Assembly (NCBI GenBank): GCA_916610825.1 | Contig: OU744452.1 | Span: 13,744,110 to 13,808,109, forward strand | DNA length: 64,000 nt | Origin: Haliclystus octoradiatus | Taxonomy: Eukaryota; Cnidaria; Staurozoa; Stauromedusae; Haliclystidae | Direction of reading: 5' to 3' | Part shown: positions 31,624-46,600 of the stretch, piece by piece | How the letters are laid out: every line of letters starts with the position of its first letter | Position numbering within the stretch: position 1 is the stretch's first letter | Position numbers and translations under genes: made by a program | The notes under the pieces: model-generated | Database searches by the model: none | The model's input: the letters and a program-made list of their open reading frames with translations, nothing else | What the model was told of the DNA's origin: nothing

Positions 31624-34600
31624 CTACTCTACAGGAATGTATTTTTCAATCCATTGACGGAATCTATTAACTTTTGTGTATATTCCATATTTATCCTTTT
31701 TACCGCATCCCTCACCGTGACTAACAATGCCATATAGGAATTGATAACCGTTGTGCTTGCATGTCAGAGGGCCACCACTGTCACCCTATAATAAAAATAG
31801 ATATTTTCCACTTAATAACAATGTATATATATGCATATAGAAAAGTCATAAATGCGGAACTTAATTTAAGGGCAAATTCAAATACCAGCAGATAAGATTT
31901 TCTTAATGTTCTTATTGTTCTGATCATGTAAATAAACAGAAGAATCCGCAATGAGTGTTTTTTTCAGATCATATTTAACGTGCTGTATTTACTGCGCTTA
32001 ATATTCTGATCATTTAATTAACCGCCAGGTGGGTTTCCTAGCAGATCACTACGGGTTCTCTTATTAACTGTTGCAGGATCCTGTGGCGATATAATAATTA
32101 CAGATGAAAATATGTAACTCGTGACAACTTGCATTTGCTAAAACAAAGGGAGCCAAGCCACGTGTAGTCCGAACAACAATCTCGTTAGATTATTTCTTGG
32201 TAATGTGTGTGTATATAGTGAATAAGAGAATCCCATGTGATTCAATCGCTACCAGAAGCACTGATCGTTGGTATCAGGAAGAACATCCGGGCTATTAAAC
32301 CCACAAACTCCCCAAGAAAACTAACGAACTACCTCTCTGAAGCTGCTAGGTTAAACGCTGGGTGAAGTGCTTCCAAGAGGTGGCCAAATGAAGCCAAGAT
32401 TTTCTCAACATTGAGGACAACAATAGGGACAATAGAATACTGGGAAACGTTTTGTTCATTCTCAAACTGCCTGCCAGCTTTTTGCAGGATGTTCACAACG
32501 TCGGTCGTTGATGCTGTTAAATTGCTATAATAAAATGCTGGCATGGTGAACAACTGAAGCCAGCATTTCTGTATTCATTTGGCCAGGGCTTCAGTCAGTT
32601 AATGGAAAAATAATCTATCCAAATTCAAAAACCTACCTGGCACGAATCATGTTTTCCATCCGGATGACCCGCACAAAGCATTCGTTTCGTCAATGTCAAA
32701 TCTTTTCCAAGCCCTTTCTGACAAGTTTTATCAGAGACGATGGCAATCTTAAAATACAATAGAACGTATTATGAATTTGTTTCAGTATGTTTCTGTAAGT
32801 CAAATCCTTGTGTAAAAGTCATCTAGACTTGAAAAGCCAGCCAACAGGCGCATCCAGAGCCATCTATTTTCAAGAGTTGGGACATGCAATTTTGGGGCTC
32901 AAAAGTCGCCATTTTCGTTCCATTGATAACGAGATTTTGTTTTTTAACAAAAAGGTTTTTCGAATTCCTGACATTGTTTTCCACCACTTTGTTCAGTTCT
33001 CGCAGACCTGATTTTGACGGAGCGAAAATGGCGTCCATAAAATCACGTGACTGGCATCTGTCCAATGAGAGCAGAGAGCGGCACATGAAAGAGTGTCCCA
33101 ACTCTATGATGGCTTACAGTCCTGACCAATTCTAGCGCCATTTTAAGTATTTTCATTGTAGAAGTCAGTAAGAAGATAAAATATGGACATACTGTAATAA
33201 ATAGCTGATAATACGCAAACATGGACATTAGCAATACATGGACATTACATTTCATGTTTGTCATCTCAAGTAGGAAACTGTTGACTAAAATGTCAACACC
33301 AGCTGGATGAATAAGGAATGGGTCATGTATATTTGTTGACGAGTTTATTATGAAACATGAGTGATAAAATTATGGAAACATACTACACAACAAAACTTGT
33401 TTACTGTTCAGATTCTACAGAAATTTTTCACAGGTTCCGAATGAGTCCCTCTAGAATTACATAAAGAAAACACTCATTTTGTGGTTCATTTTGCGAAGAC
33501 ATATTATTATGTTCGAAAAAACTAGGTTCGAAAAAACAAACGATCTTAAGCCCTGGGCAAACGACGGCAACATTTGCGCGACTTTTAAATCCTTCGAAAG
33601 TCCTTGTCATTTAGCCACTCTTTCGATTTTGTCTGACGTGTTGCATCATGTATTTTCTTTGTCGCATTGTGTTTGATGGCCATCAAACATTTTCAAAGTC
33701 TTTCCAAGGATTTTTGTTATCGAACGTCTTCGTTATTCTTTTCGAACCAATTCGTTCGAAATGTATCGAACTTTTTCGATGTTGTTGCTTCTCCATGGCT
33801 TCTTTTTAAGCTCAATATGACTTTTTCTAGAAAAGTCTTGAGAAAATCCTCGTCGTTTAGCCGCTCCTGAAAAGACTGCTTCAAAACACGAAAAACTCAC
33901 GCCAGACAAAAAACAGATTTGTCGCGCAAATGCTGCCGTCGTTTGCCCAGGGCTTTATACAATTCGAACTTGACATCACGAATGAGAATTTCCAATTTGA
34001 TCAGGAGATTCCAAAAGCTTTTCGTGAGCAAGAAGGTCAAGTAAATGTTTTGAAAAGTAATGTAAGTTATAATACAAAGCGATTGGAGCACAGTTTCCTG
34101 TGAGATATTGATCGTGCACTCGAGACACTTCAGGAGAATACTCGAAGGTGAAAATTACTTGCCGAGGCGGCTTCTAATTTTCTGATGCTTTTTCGTTTTC
34201 TCCTTACGTGCATCAAATATCAATAGCTCATAGGAAACTGCGCACCACTGTCTTATTATATCATCTAAGTAGCAGCTAGCAAGGGATCAGCTATAGAACA
34301 TGAAGAAATTGAAGACGGCTTGCAAGAATATTTCAATTACTTATGATAATTTTAGTTATGGTTTCGGGCAACGCAATTGCTTGCTACAATATCCAATTTC
34401 TAATGATTGTTGACTTGTAAGATTCTTACTTTGATTTTTACTTGTGAGTGATTCTACATGAAAAGGGTTTTTCGTACTCTGATTGGTTGGAGGAACGGGA
34501 ATAAAATCCTAGGGTAAAACATGGCTGTGGGGATACTGCAATTCTTCGAAACATTAAAATTGAATGGGATGCCGAATTTTGTTTAAACATTTAGAAAAGG

Positions 34601-37600
34601 ATTACAACACGCTTGCAAATGTTTGTATTCATATATTCACTAAATGAGAAAAGGTTGGGAGACACTCAGAAAGTTAAAAATCATTCCACATCGCCTTGGA
34701 GGCTCGTGATGTCGTGATTTTGTAGCGCTTCATTCGTGTCTCACAACCTTTTCTCGTTTAGTAAATAATGCAAACACCATTTGCAAGCGTATTGTAACCC
34801 TTTATAGTATTGAATTGGATGTACTTACGTTTGCTTTGAACAGCTTGGGAGATTTTGCTCTTTTATATTTGCCTGATTTTCCCCAGCCAGAAATCATACA
34901 CATTTCACCCACGACAGGATTTTGAGTTTGTTCAACTACGCAAACAGGTTTTATTTTGTGAGTGAATTTTATTTTTTTCTTAAGCCTTATCAGTGCGATA
35001 TCGTAATCATGATTACCACCGTCTCTATATTGTGGATGTTTTATTAGTCTGTCTACAACCAATAAATCCTTCCCTGGAAAATACAAAACATGCTTCTATC
35101 ACACCTAACTTAAAGATAATATTTTGCTAACGACTACAGTATATATAAAGATAATATTATATTTCGCTGTTTCCATTGAATTCTGCATATAACTAGTAGG
35201 ATAGTGAAATGAGCCTATATGTAGTGCAAATGATGCAGAGATAGATGATAGACAGGTGGGCTCACCACTTCAATATTTGAAAAATAATCATATGTATAAG
35301 TAATGTAAGTCTTTAATCAGACAAAGTTCACGAGTTGAAATTGAACCAAAGACCAGTGAAGGGTTAATTAATAATTATGGTAGCTATTAATGTTAATCTA
35401 ATGATCAGAAGAGCAGAAGAAAGATTGTTTTGTTGTGTTTTCAACACTTCCAGTGCCATAGTTGTTATAAAAACTCTAGATCTAACCATGATCAGACCAA
35501 TTCAAATCGTTTTACTCCGCTCGTTTGATCATCGTTGAATGACAGAAGCAAATACCCAACTACTATGATGCAGCATAAACTCCTGGCGTGAAGGGCATCT
35601 TCTACCAAAACTCAGCACATGTGATGTTCTGCTATCGAGGCCCTTATCATGATATTTATAGTGACACGATGGCAACTATCGGCGATGAAAACTTTAAATT
35701 ACCCCTTCTAGTCTTGATGTTTAAGTAGTAACTAGTAACTCCACCCGGTGGTTTCAAAGCTATTCCTTTGACGTATAGCCGTTGATACTATGGCAATTTG
35801 TGATAGTACTTAGTGGGACTGTACCTTTTATATTCTTCCAGTTGTGTAATCCCAGTACAATTCGTAAGGCACCAGCTTTGTTATTGCTTCCTTTGAAACA
35901 ATGCGCTGCTGTTATGATCCATCGATTCGTAACCAGGGAACCACCACAAAGTAGGCCATGGTTAAAGAAATCTGCAGTGGGGGTAATATAAACCTGCCAT
36001 GGAATGGAATTCGCCTTTGCTTCTTCGCCACCAACGATTCTTTTATAATTTAAATTTCTACACCACTTTGAGTTCAAAGCTTTTCATTCAATGTATGGAT
36101 TTGAAAAGCAAACAAACAATATGAAATCAATGTTATAATGTTATTTTAGTAATGATATCTTCATGCAATCAGCATAATCCTCTGAGCATGCTCAGGGTAA
36201 GCTCAGAAGTTAGTAGTATCAGTAGTACAGTAGAGAAACTTCACTACATTTGATAATCCATAACTCCGGAGACACTCTGCGTTGATAATATTTAACACTC
36301 ACTCACGTGTTGACTTCTGTACAATGATTGCTAATTAACCCGGATAATCATTTTTGAGTGCTATGAATCTGACAGAGAATCGGTGTACCATTTCTGTATA
36401 AGGGTCGATGCTATTTCAGGGGTACATTTTATATCAGTGCTTTCATATCAACGCATGTGCATTAATAATCAACAGTAACTTCTAAATTTAATTCTGAAAC
36501 ATATAACTAATGATAGCAAATTAACGATATTATTGAACGACTCTTCCAGGATTCGTATGATCAACCACAATGAGTCATTAACGGACAAGGCAACGAGTGA
36601 AGTATTGCCATTTTGGATTATTGATATAATTTGAACTAATATACAAACCAACAGCTGGTGTGTGGCACTTAAAAATGATTTTGAATCCCCTGTGTTGTTT
36701 TTAAATATTTTCTCTGCTTCAAGCTAAAGCAAACAATTACCTATCAATGATTTATCGACATACCTCGCTGCGAGGAATCACATTCGCCGCATGTTTTTTT
36801 GCAGTTCCTCTTCATATACTGTCGATTTTCACCAGTACAATCCCCTAATCTGCGAAAACTCTGACACTGTGTAGTTGTGAACACATTTGTACAGCCTGAA
36901 TATAAAATATAAAAAAGTGAGATAGATTGATTGACTGAAAGAAAAAAGAATATAGGATGCATATAAAACAGAACCGAAAAATGAAACGAAATTTATTGAG
37001 TCTACATCATAATTTATGGTACAACATTCATAGTTAATGTATATATATGATCAGGATAAGAGAATTATATTTAAATAGCAGTTGTTCAACTAAAGTGTGA
37101 TGCAGTTTTATAAACCGTGTTGATTAATTATATTTTTATTATTACTTCGTGAGGAATCCCACATCTTAAACTCCGATGTGGATGTGAATTTCTTCACTGC
37201 AAAATCCATTATCTCTAATTCAAAATAACACTGTAGCTGTAGTATAACTCCTGGATAGAATTCCACAGAATACCTTTATCTGAACCAGTATCAGGACATT
37301 TTCCACATGAATATGGACATTTTGTTGCCATAGATTCTTCATATCCTTTTCTACCGCAATAGCCATACTTTTTCCAACTTTGACACCAGTGGCTATTATC
37401 TTTGCAGCCTGATGTAAAAGCATAATGGCGAGTTGTTATAGAAGAGCAATGTGGTAGCTGTGGTTATCATCTGATTTTAGCAAACTTTTCTTGCCGTGAT
37501 ATATGCATCAATCGTTAGACAATATCCTGCCTATGATTAATCGTGTATTCTCTTCAAAACGAATAATTTCATCTGTCCTGAGTCTGTGTCATATACTTCA

Positions 37601-40600
37601 TCTTAACATATAAAAGAGAGTCGCTTCAAACGTATGTACGCTAATAACTCTCCCAATTATCTATCAAAATGTTCGAAAGTAGTATCTTTCGAATCATTGT
37701 GCTATGATCTGTGTTTTTATTTGGCTTTCCATTTCATTTTCGTTTTATACTCTTCGTATCGAAACAAAATGTATCTTTTCATTTTGCAGACTTTGCGGCT
37801 TTACGTCATCGCTCATCGCTGCTATTGTTTGCGAGTGATCTCACCGTAGATCTCCCCAATCAATCATGACCACTCAATCCAATCGCACGGCATTTTATTT
37901 GAAGCTGTAAGAGTTCACGGTTTTTGGTATTTTGTACGCGCGAACGTGGAGCAGCTATTGAATGATTCAAATGCAATGCCTTTAATGTAATATGTAACGT
38001 AATTTTAACTCTGCTCAAAGTAGCCCAGCAGCGAGGGGACCTTATAGTCTAATATGAAAGTAATAATTATGTGATCCTACGACTTTTCAAAGTGTCATTC
38101 AATTTTTCTATGCTAACATTCATGTTTTTTGTTTTACCAATGTAAAGTTTGGTTAATTCGATGTCTACATAGAGATTCCGTTCTTTTCAGTTGTAAGAAT
38201 CTTATAAGTAGTAGTTGAATATTTTCCCCTTGATATTTCAATACTGAACATTGATAATGCCGTAGCATGCGAATACCTTTATTTGACTCAGAGCAGAAAC
38301 CACAAGATATTGGACAGTCTTTAAACATTGTTTTCGTATATTTTCCACCACAGTAGCCATGCTTAGCCCAGTTTTGACAATTTCTTTTGCTATCAATGCA
38401 TCCTGGTAGAAAAGTATATCGAATAAAGATTCTTCTTACATAATTTATATAATGTAATACGCAAATAGTCTCATGGGTACTTTCCGTAATGATGACTGTG
38501 AAAACAATTTTAGGATAGATTATAATTAGAATAGGAGTTACATATATATTTACATCAATGTTTTAAATTTACATAATTATTTCAAGTTACAATTTTATTG
38601 ACATGTATTATTTATCTATGAATAATAATAAATCTAAATAAATCTATCTAAATCTCAATGGTAAGTTCAGAATAAATTGAAAAAAAAAATGTATTAAAAA
38701 GATATCGCGAGAAAATTATAGAGATTATGGAAGTATATTTAAAAACTGTAGTTAATGAAACCGGGAATGAAACCGATTGTGTAATTGCATGTTATAGATA
38801 TAGTGGTTACAATTGTTTACTGTGCATGCTCGGTAGTGTTTTTGATATGTGCTCTTGTCTTACTGCTTTTGCTATACTTTAATGACCGCTATGTTGGCTA
38901 CATGTATAATGTTTAGTTATCAATAAATATCATTGTTTTGTTACAAACGAGTATATTTCATCAGCAGTTAATAGATGAAATTGTTCAACACTATACTTCC
39001 AACTTTTTTATTTATTTTATTTTAATTTGAGAATATATTATGATCATTTTTAACGATACTAGAGCACTCTATTGTATGAAATGTATGTGTGTGTGTTTTA
39101 AAATGATGAGAAATTTGATGAACGTCTCGTCTCAGCTTTACCTAGCCTTTAATGAATCAGTTTGACGACGGAAAATCTCCCACAGTCTTACTTACTCAAC
39201 TTGAAAACCTAATTTTGAACCAAGGAGCATAAATATAGAGTTAAATATTTACAAATCAAGCATAAAATTGATAATAATAAGATATACGTTATCCAAAACA
39301 GGTGTAATACATGCCACTACATTATACGTTTAAATGTTTGCATCAATTATTAAATATAGCTGCAGCTTAGTTGAGGGTGCTGCGCAAAAACGTTTTTCCT
39401 CGCATCACTCAAGAAGAAATTTACTTTGAGCACGTAAAATTATGTACTTCAATCCCATGCAGCAAGGAGCTATACATTCATGTTTCTGCTTGGTTGTTGA
39501 TGAATCATACTGATGCTAAGCTTGTGCGAGGCATTCCAGACAAGCGCTACTGAAATTTTTAGAATGGGTTCATTATAATTGGTTGTTTTTCAAAATATAA
39601 CTATATGATATATGTAAGCATACCATGCTCCATCAATTTCCAGATTCTTCCAGTTATGAATGTGATAGGTGGCAATGAATAAAATAGATGGCCAACTTTG
39701 TTAACTTTAATCTTTACGTTGCAAGATGGTATACGTTTGTATAAGTCAGACGTGTCATCTTGTTCTTTGTGTTGGCCTTGGATAACTCTTTATCATAGCT
39801 TTCTGCTTTGTTGTTGATGAATCATACTAATGCTAAGCTTGTGCGAGGCATTCCAGACAAGCGCTACTGAAATTTTTAGAATGGGTTCATTATAATTGGT
39901 TGTTTTTCAAAATATAACTATATGATATATGTAAGCATACCATGCTCCATCAATTTCCAGATTCTTCCAGTTATGAATGTGATAGGTGGCAGTTAATAAA
40001 ATAGATGGCCAACTTTGTTAACTTTAATCTTTACGTTGCAAGATGGTATACGTTTGTATAAGTCAGACGTATCATCTTGTTCTTTGTATTGGCCTTGGAT
40101 AACTCTTTATCATAGCTTATCCTGCTCCTGATGTCCATGATGGTGATATGCTAAGCTTTGAACCCTTTTGAATATTGTAATACAGATTTAATAAGTTAAT
40201 ACTTAATGATGAGTGTCTCTCTGATTGGCCAAGGGGGTAGTACATCAACTATTTCAATTCAAATCCCTTTACATTTGAGTATAGCGTATGGAGACTTTTT
40301 CAACGATGACAGCGTCATTCTTCGAAACATCCCTTTACGTGTTCGAGGAATGCTCTTCCATTGATGTGTTCTTCATCCTTGAATTGAAATTATGTATCTT
40401 TAAAACATTTTCAATGTCCAAATTTCCTCGCTGAACTTGTCTTTCGTTCGTTACCAGTTTAATTTACAATGCCATCATCATTGAAATTTTACGCTCGATA
40501 TAGTGTAGGAATATCACGATCGGCTGCTATATATACATAATGTAATCAAAGGCTGCTAAAAGTAAGACCAACCGAGAATCTCGAATAAAGACCTTCTTAT

Positions 40601-43600
40601 AGGTTATAGAGAAGCTATATATCTTTCTTTCGTATTTTTGTTAAATTTATTAGCAAAAACGTTTTCATTGAATGAAACAACATTAATTTTCTCAATTCCT
40701 CGCTTTATTGAGAAAGTAATTATCTGATGCATATGAATAGAAAAATAAAACGTAATTTAAAGACTCGATATTTTACCTCATATTTAGAAGTACAAAATAA
40801 CGAAACTTCAGATCTATAGAAATATGCCAGCTGACTTTGGCTCACATAGCAAGTGCGATTTTTCCTCTGATCCTGCTAACATGTACGAACATTGCCAAAA
40901 ATCAAAATCCTAGTCCCGGTCTTGTTCCAGTCCAGATCTGATAAGATCAGACAGATAAAACAGTTCACGGCTGATCGCTTCTGATTTGAACAGTGTTTAC
41001 AAATACACGCTGCATAAAACTGACTGAGATATGAGGCTATGTGTTCTCATGCCTAAGCAGGTTTATGCAACGTGAATTTATAAAATTCTATTCTTCATCA
41101 GTTTATTGTTGAGGCTATAGTCTGACACGTGCCTCGTCCCTGTCAATTAAGGGACTCATCAGAGACATTTCCGATGTCGTAGCTCGTCATGCATCGCGCC
41201 TGAAGTGATAGTGACACGGGTGGTGACATCAGGTTATGTTGGATTATATGTTCCACAACCGCTGCATTACATCATGTTTCAATTCACTAGAAACCAAAAG
41301 AGAACTTTCATCGAAAATATGAACATTAGAGAGGTAGTATCGTACAGTAACATTCTATGTCGTAAATTATCTTCTTTATAAGTTTCTTTGTCAGCTATGT
41401 CTGCAGTCTCTAACCGTGGTTTGTGGCGTCCTTCGTGATTAGCAAAAAATGTTAAGCGAAATATGGACAGCACATTCCCACGATGTAATTGTCTATTACT
41501 ATGTTGGATTGTTTATAACAAATAAAAACACTTAACCAGAATACTTTTGGAGTTTATCTTTTCATTGTTATAATCAAGATTTCAGCTGTGTCGTCTAGAC
41601 TTTTTTTAAGTATGATTACACACAGATTATATTATTGAATAATCTTTGTTTAGTGTGGACACATTTCACATACTTTTTTGTGTAGATTTTTGAAGAATGA
41701 ACGTTTTTGTTGAGCTCTTATGATTTATTTTGACTTCTAATAGGAACTTTTTTTCCTAATTCATAAATGGATTATAGTTATTCATTTTGATTTAAAAATG
41801 ATTTATTGCACCAGGCATCCTTCATGAAATGAAAATCAGCTGATGAATTCGAATACAATTTCGCCCATGATCCGAGAATGGAATCCCTTATAGGAAACTC
41901 CCTTATGATTACGATGTGGCTATAAATCATCCTTGTATTAACATGAAATACGTATGTTCGAACTTGATAGGGAGGTTTAGATTTAGTACTGGTACCGGTT
42001 CAAGTTATTGTTTACTCGATAGGAAGATTGGTCTCTACCGGTACATGTTCTGTCAAAACAAGACGTTTAAATTCAATAAAATAAAACATCAGTTTCTGTT
42101 TTACAGGTAAATTGAAAATTCGTACATTTTCCCAAGATTCATTATGATTTTATGTAGAAACTTTACAGGGACAATACAATGTTATTCCTAAAAGCGAAAG
42201 TAAAATCAAAACAAACCAAAACAATGAAATCAAAACATGTACTCCGTGGCTCCCGTTTCGTGCCGAAAGGTGTTCGAGGATGTCAGTTTGTCAGGTTTCC
42301 GAGCAAAGGGACTTCCCCCAATGCGCAGAAGTGATGCGCAGCGAGAAAGATGTACTCGTAGCCGTATCGGAACTAGGGAGATTTAGATTTGGTACCGGTA
42401 CAGGCTCGAGTACAGCTTTTCCATTGCATCAGCATCACATCTGCGCATTAGGGAAGCCCCTTTGCTCTGAAACCTGTACTGACCTCTTCGTTTCGGAACA
42501 CCTTTCGGCGCGAAACATGAACCATGAAGTACATGTTTTGATTTCATTATTTTGGTTGTTTTGGTTTTACTTTCACCTTTTTAATAAATTATATTTTCCC
42601 TATACATTTCTACATGAAATCATAATAAATCTTGGGAAAATGTCCAAATTTTCTATTTACCTAGAAAACAGAAGCAGAACCTCCCCAATAAAGCTTCATG
42701 ATCCTTCTACTGATCAATCTAATTCGAATAACAAACATTGGAAGTGAACGATGTTTGGTGGTTGATTTTCTGTTTAATTTTATCGTTTCACAGTACTGAC
42801 AGAAAGACTTTCGTTCCATATACCCTATTTCTGAGCCTGCTGCTTAGAGTGGAATACGCATGATGCAGATTCTCTTTATACATCCTCATCTGATCCACAT
42901 TTTGACTGTTGCACAATCCTAAATTATCTCTTTTAGAGTTCCAAATGCTCTACTAGGGAGCTCCCTCTAACTTTCTTATGGTGATGCCGGCAGTCTTGCG
43001 CAACCAACAGGGTTGATTTAGTAAAAAGCAACACAAACAGCAAAATTCTATACGACTGAAGCTTTTGATAACGAGGTTTCAGATTTTCGGTGGCATAATG
43101 ACTCATGTAAATGTGTTTGAGTTTTTTTTATAAGTAATCAAAACAAGCTTGGCTGAGATATTTATTAATTTACTATCATTCATTTCATGAATAATTCAAG
43201 GTTTTCTATAAGATCAATTTATCATTCTTTTTATCGAACTTTAAATCATGTCAAAAGCTTAGATTTGGCATTTAAATTGTGAAATAATTGGGTCAAAGAA
43301 TGATTTATATTTTCGCGGTGGATATTGTTCCGGCTGCCGGAAAGCTGTCTTCAAAAGATAATGTTCCGTGCGTCCTTTGCGCATGCGTATGTAGATAGTA
43401 AACATGGCTGTGTCGATCGATCCAAAATTATATCGTAAAAAGTTTGTAAAAAAATTCACCCACACCGTAAATTGGATCGACTGTTTGAAATAAATATTAA
43501 GAAAAACGATATTCAGCATATCTATGCATTAATCATTTTATTCTGTGTTTGATTTATCGAAGCTTTTCAGCGATGCAACCCAGCGAAGCGTTTTTAATGT

Positions 43601-46600
43601 TTGAGTGTCGTGACATTTATTTGGCGCGCTAATAAGGTTTTAGCGAATATTTATGCTGCCTATCAATATTTCAAAACATTTTTACTATGGTAATTTGTAA
43701 TAATATGGGATAATTACTTATTAGTCATTTCCTTTTCCTGTAACTGATGCTATATGCTGCCTACCAATTCTGATTTTGTCATATACCAAAAGTCAAAACC
43801 TCGAAACTCAAAACCAAAGCCGTGTTCGTTCGCTTTTTCTATAAGTTTGGAAGAACGGTGGCATCCAGCGTCGTGAATCCCTCATATAAAGTGTTTTCAA
43901 CCTCTAACACTTTAAATTAAATTATTTTATATTCTATTATAAAACTGATGAACAGAATTGTTATTTACGTGGTCGAGAAACAGCACCGTCCATCGCCATT
44001 GCATCTTGAATGAATGTGAGAGAAACGCAATTAGCATATTAAGCATGCGCAGAAGACGCACGGAACATTATCTCTAGCACTCAGGATTCCGGCTGCCGGA
44101 ACATTATCCACTTCGTTATATTTTGCTTCGAACACATGCACTGGTTGCACTGAAGGACATATTTTCCGCTCAAAGATCGAAGCCCCGTTTACATATGCAC
44201 AAATCTTTTATAAATCATAATTTGTAGTCACCTTCTGCGTTGCTTTCGTCGTATTGTTTTTCCATTTCCCTACGGCATATAGTTGGGCATTTTAATTGAA
44301 CTGTTATTTCTTTACAGTAGCCGACTAACCAAGCAGCTAGACAATCTTTCTTTGATTCGTCTTCCAACCAATTTGAATATTGATTTGCTATAATAAAAGC
44401 AGAAATATAACATTTGTAGAGCATGATAAGGGATATTCCCCATTTAAAATCAAGAGAAACATCAGTATGGAGCAAAGAATGATACACGCAATCATCATCA
44501 TCATCGTTTCTTCAGAAACCTTCAAGTCACTTTTTTTTTCAAAGGACTGATTTTATTTTATTCTTTTATCATAATAATTTTTCTGCAAATTTAGGAGAGT
44601 TTTGGTTTTGTTTTGATTGGCTTTATCATGCAGCGGTCAAATGGAAATTGATCGTTGCAAATTAATTAAGCAGCGGTCAAATGTTGGTTTAATGTCATGT
44701 AATGTAAGTATTTGACATGAATTAGTTATACCTACAAGTATATATGTATATTAGAAATTACATGTCAACTTTTAGCCAAAATGGCTAGGAAGAAACATTG
44801 TTTCCACCTTCGAGTAGTAAGTACAGATATTTACGTATATAAGGATTATAGTATTCAAGTGTAGCATAATGCAATAATTTAACGTTACTTTTTATTTTTT
44901 ATTATTGTTATAAAAAATTATTGTTTATTATATATATTTATTTATATTTTTATTCAATCAAGCATGGTAAAATGATCTTCAAACAAATTAAAGGGTTTCT
45001 AATTAAAGCCTGCTTGTGTTGGAATTGAATGATTAATCCAGGCAAGATTATTCGGATGACAGCTCGAAGGGTGACTGAATAATTGAAACTAGGATTTGGA
45101 GTATAGCCATGGATGTATTTCCAGACATAAATGATATTTTGAGCTGATGTAGCCTTTCTCAGTAGTTGGGGCGATCCATGCCACTTATTCCAATCAAGCG
45201 CCTTATAAACGTTCTTTGGACATTTTCTATATCGTTGATGGATGATGCCTTTGAAGGTGACCATAGAGGAAAACAATATCAGAGTTTGTTGCGAACTAGG
45301 GATTGATAAAGCATCATCATTGGTTCCTGGCTCCTGGTATGCATCATATGCGTCACGAGATATCCACCCGATCATGCGGTTTGCTTTCTGAATAATTAAT
45401 GGATGCTATGTGTTGATCAAATGTGGGAGAATCACACATAATGATCCCAAAGTCTCTCAAGGAATTAGATTGCGGGATTATATTGCCAGTCGGTGTATTG
45501 TAGCTATGATTTATTGTATCTTGATCTTTCTGAAAATAAACTACTTCAAACTATTTATCCTCACTGAACAACATGCCTGAATCTGATGTCCATGCATATA
45601 TCGACTTCAGGTCATTTTTAATTAGCTTTGCCTTTTCTGATGATGCTGAGCTTCACAGAATCCTTGTGTCATCGGCAAAAGAAGATACATGGGTATGTTG
45701 CACTTGCGTATCGATATTTGAGATCATAAAAAGAAATAATACAGGACCTAGCACAGTACCTTGTGGAACACCACTTGTGACTTGTACTGGAGATGAATAT
45801 TGACCATCTACAACAACACGCTGAAATCTGTTGGTCAGGAAACCGTGTAACCAGTTACCAACTTTCCCAGAAATGTTATGATAAAGAACTTGGTGTAACA
45901 GAACACCATGATCATATCTATCAAAGGCTTTCCTGAAATCCAGGTATATTGCATTAGCACGTCCTTGTTCTAATAATTCTAGGATTTTATCATAGAAGGC
46001 TGGAAGGTGTGTATAATAATTTTGTATAATTCTTTCTTTTGCGATTTGCATACTCAAAGAAGGCTTTGACATTCTTTTTTGCTTGTCTTGCAGCTTTTTC
46101 TTCAGCCTGGTTGGACTCGTAGTGGTCGTGTGATTGCTGAATAGAGAGTGTCCATGATTTTGATAGCAGACTGTAAATGTTGAATTCGGATATCTGATCC
46201 AGCATGTAATAGCTGCTTGTTAAATTTGCATCGTTTACGAAATAATTTTTTTCTTTGATATGGAATAAATATTCCTTTGATCTGCTGTGTTGTCCTCTGT
46301 GGAACACCACTATTTTTAAGTGCAATAGCAACTTGTTTGAGAAACAGATCTTCCTCGTCTGCTAAATTTACACTATGTGAGAAGACTTCAAGCTCCATAT
46401 TTTCTAGCTCTTTGCGTACGATATTCCAGTCTGCTTTCTTGAAGTTAAACGTTGCCATGACAGGGAGACTATCGTTTGTCGCAAGATGGTGGAATTTTGG
46501 TACTAAATAGTTTGTTGAAATTGATATGAGATTATGATCATTGTAGCCAGGTATTATATCGGTATTTACATTGAGAATGGCACTGAGATTATTGGTTTAA

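Noticed and set aside
36764..38402. Stand-alone ShK toxin genes
   Set aside because: Each ShKT exon is flanked by phase-1 splice sites and joins a protease; there is no separate leader or stop.
42280..42747. 155-residue reading frame
   Set aside because: It crosses the centre and one arm of a foldback repeat; no domain.
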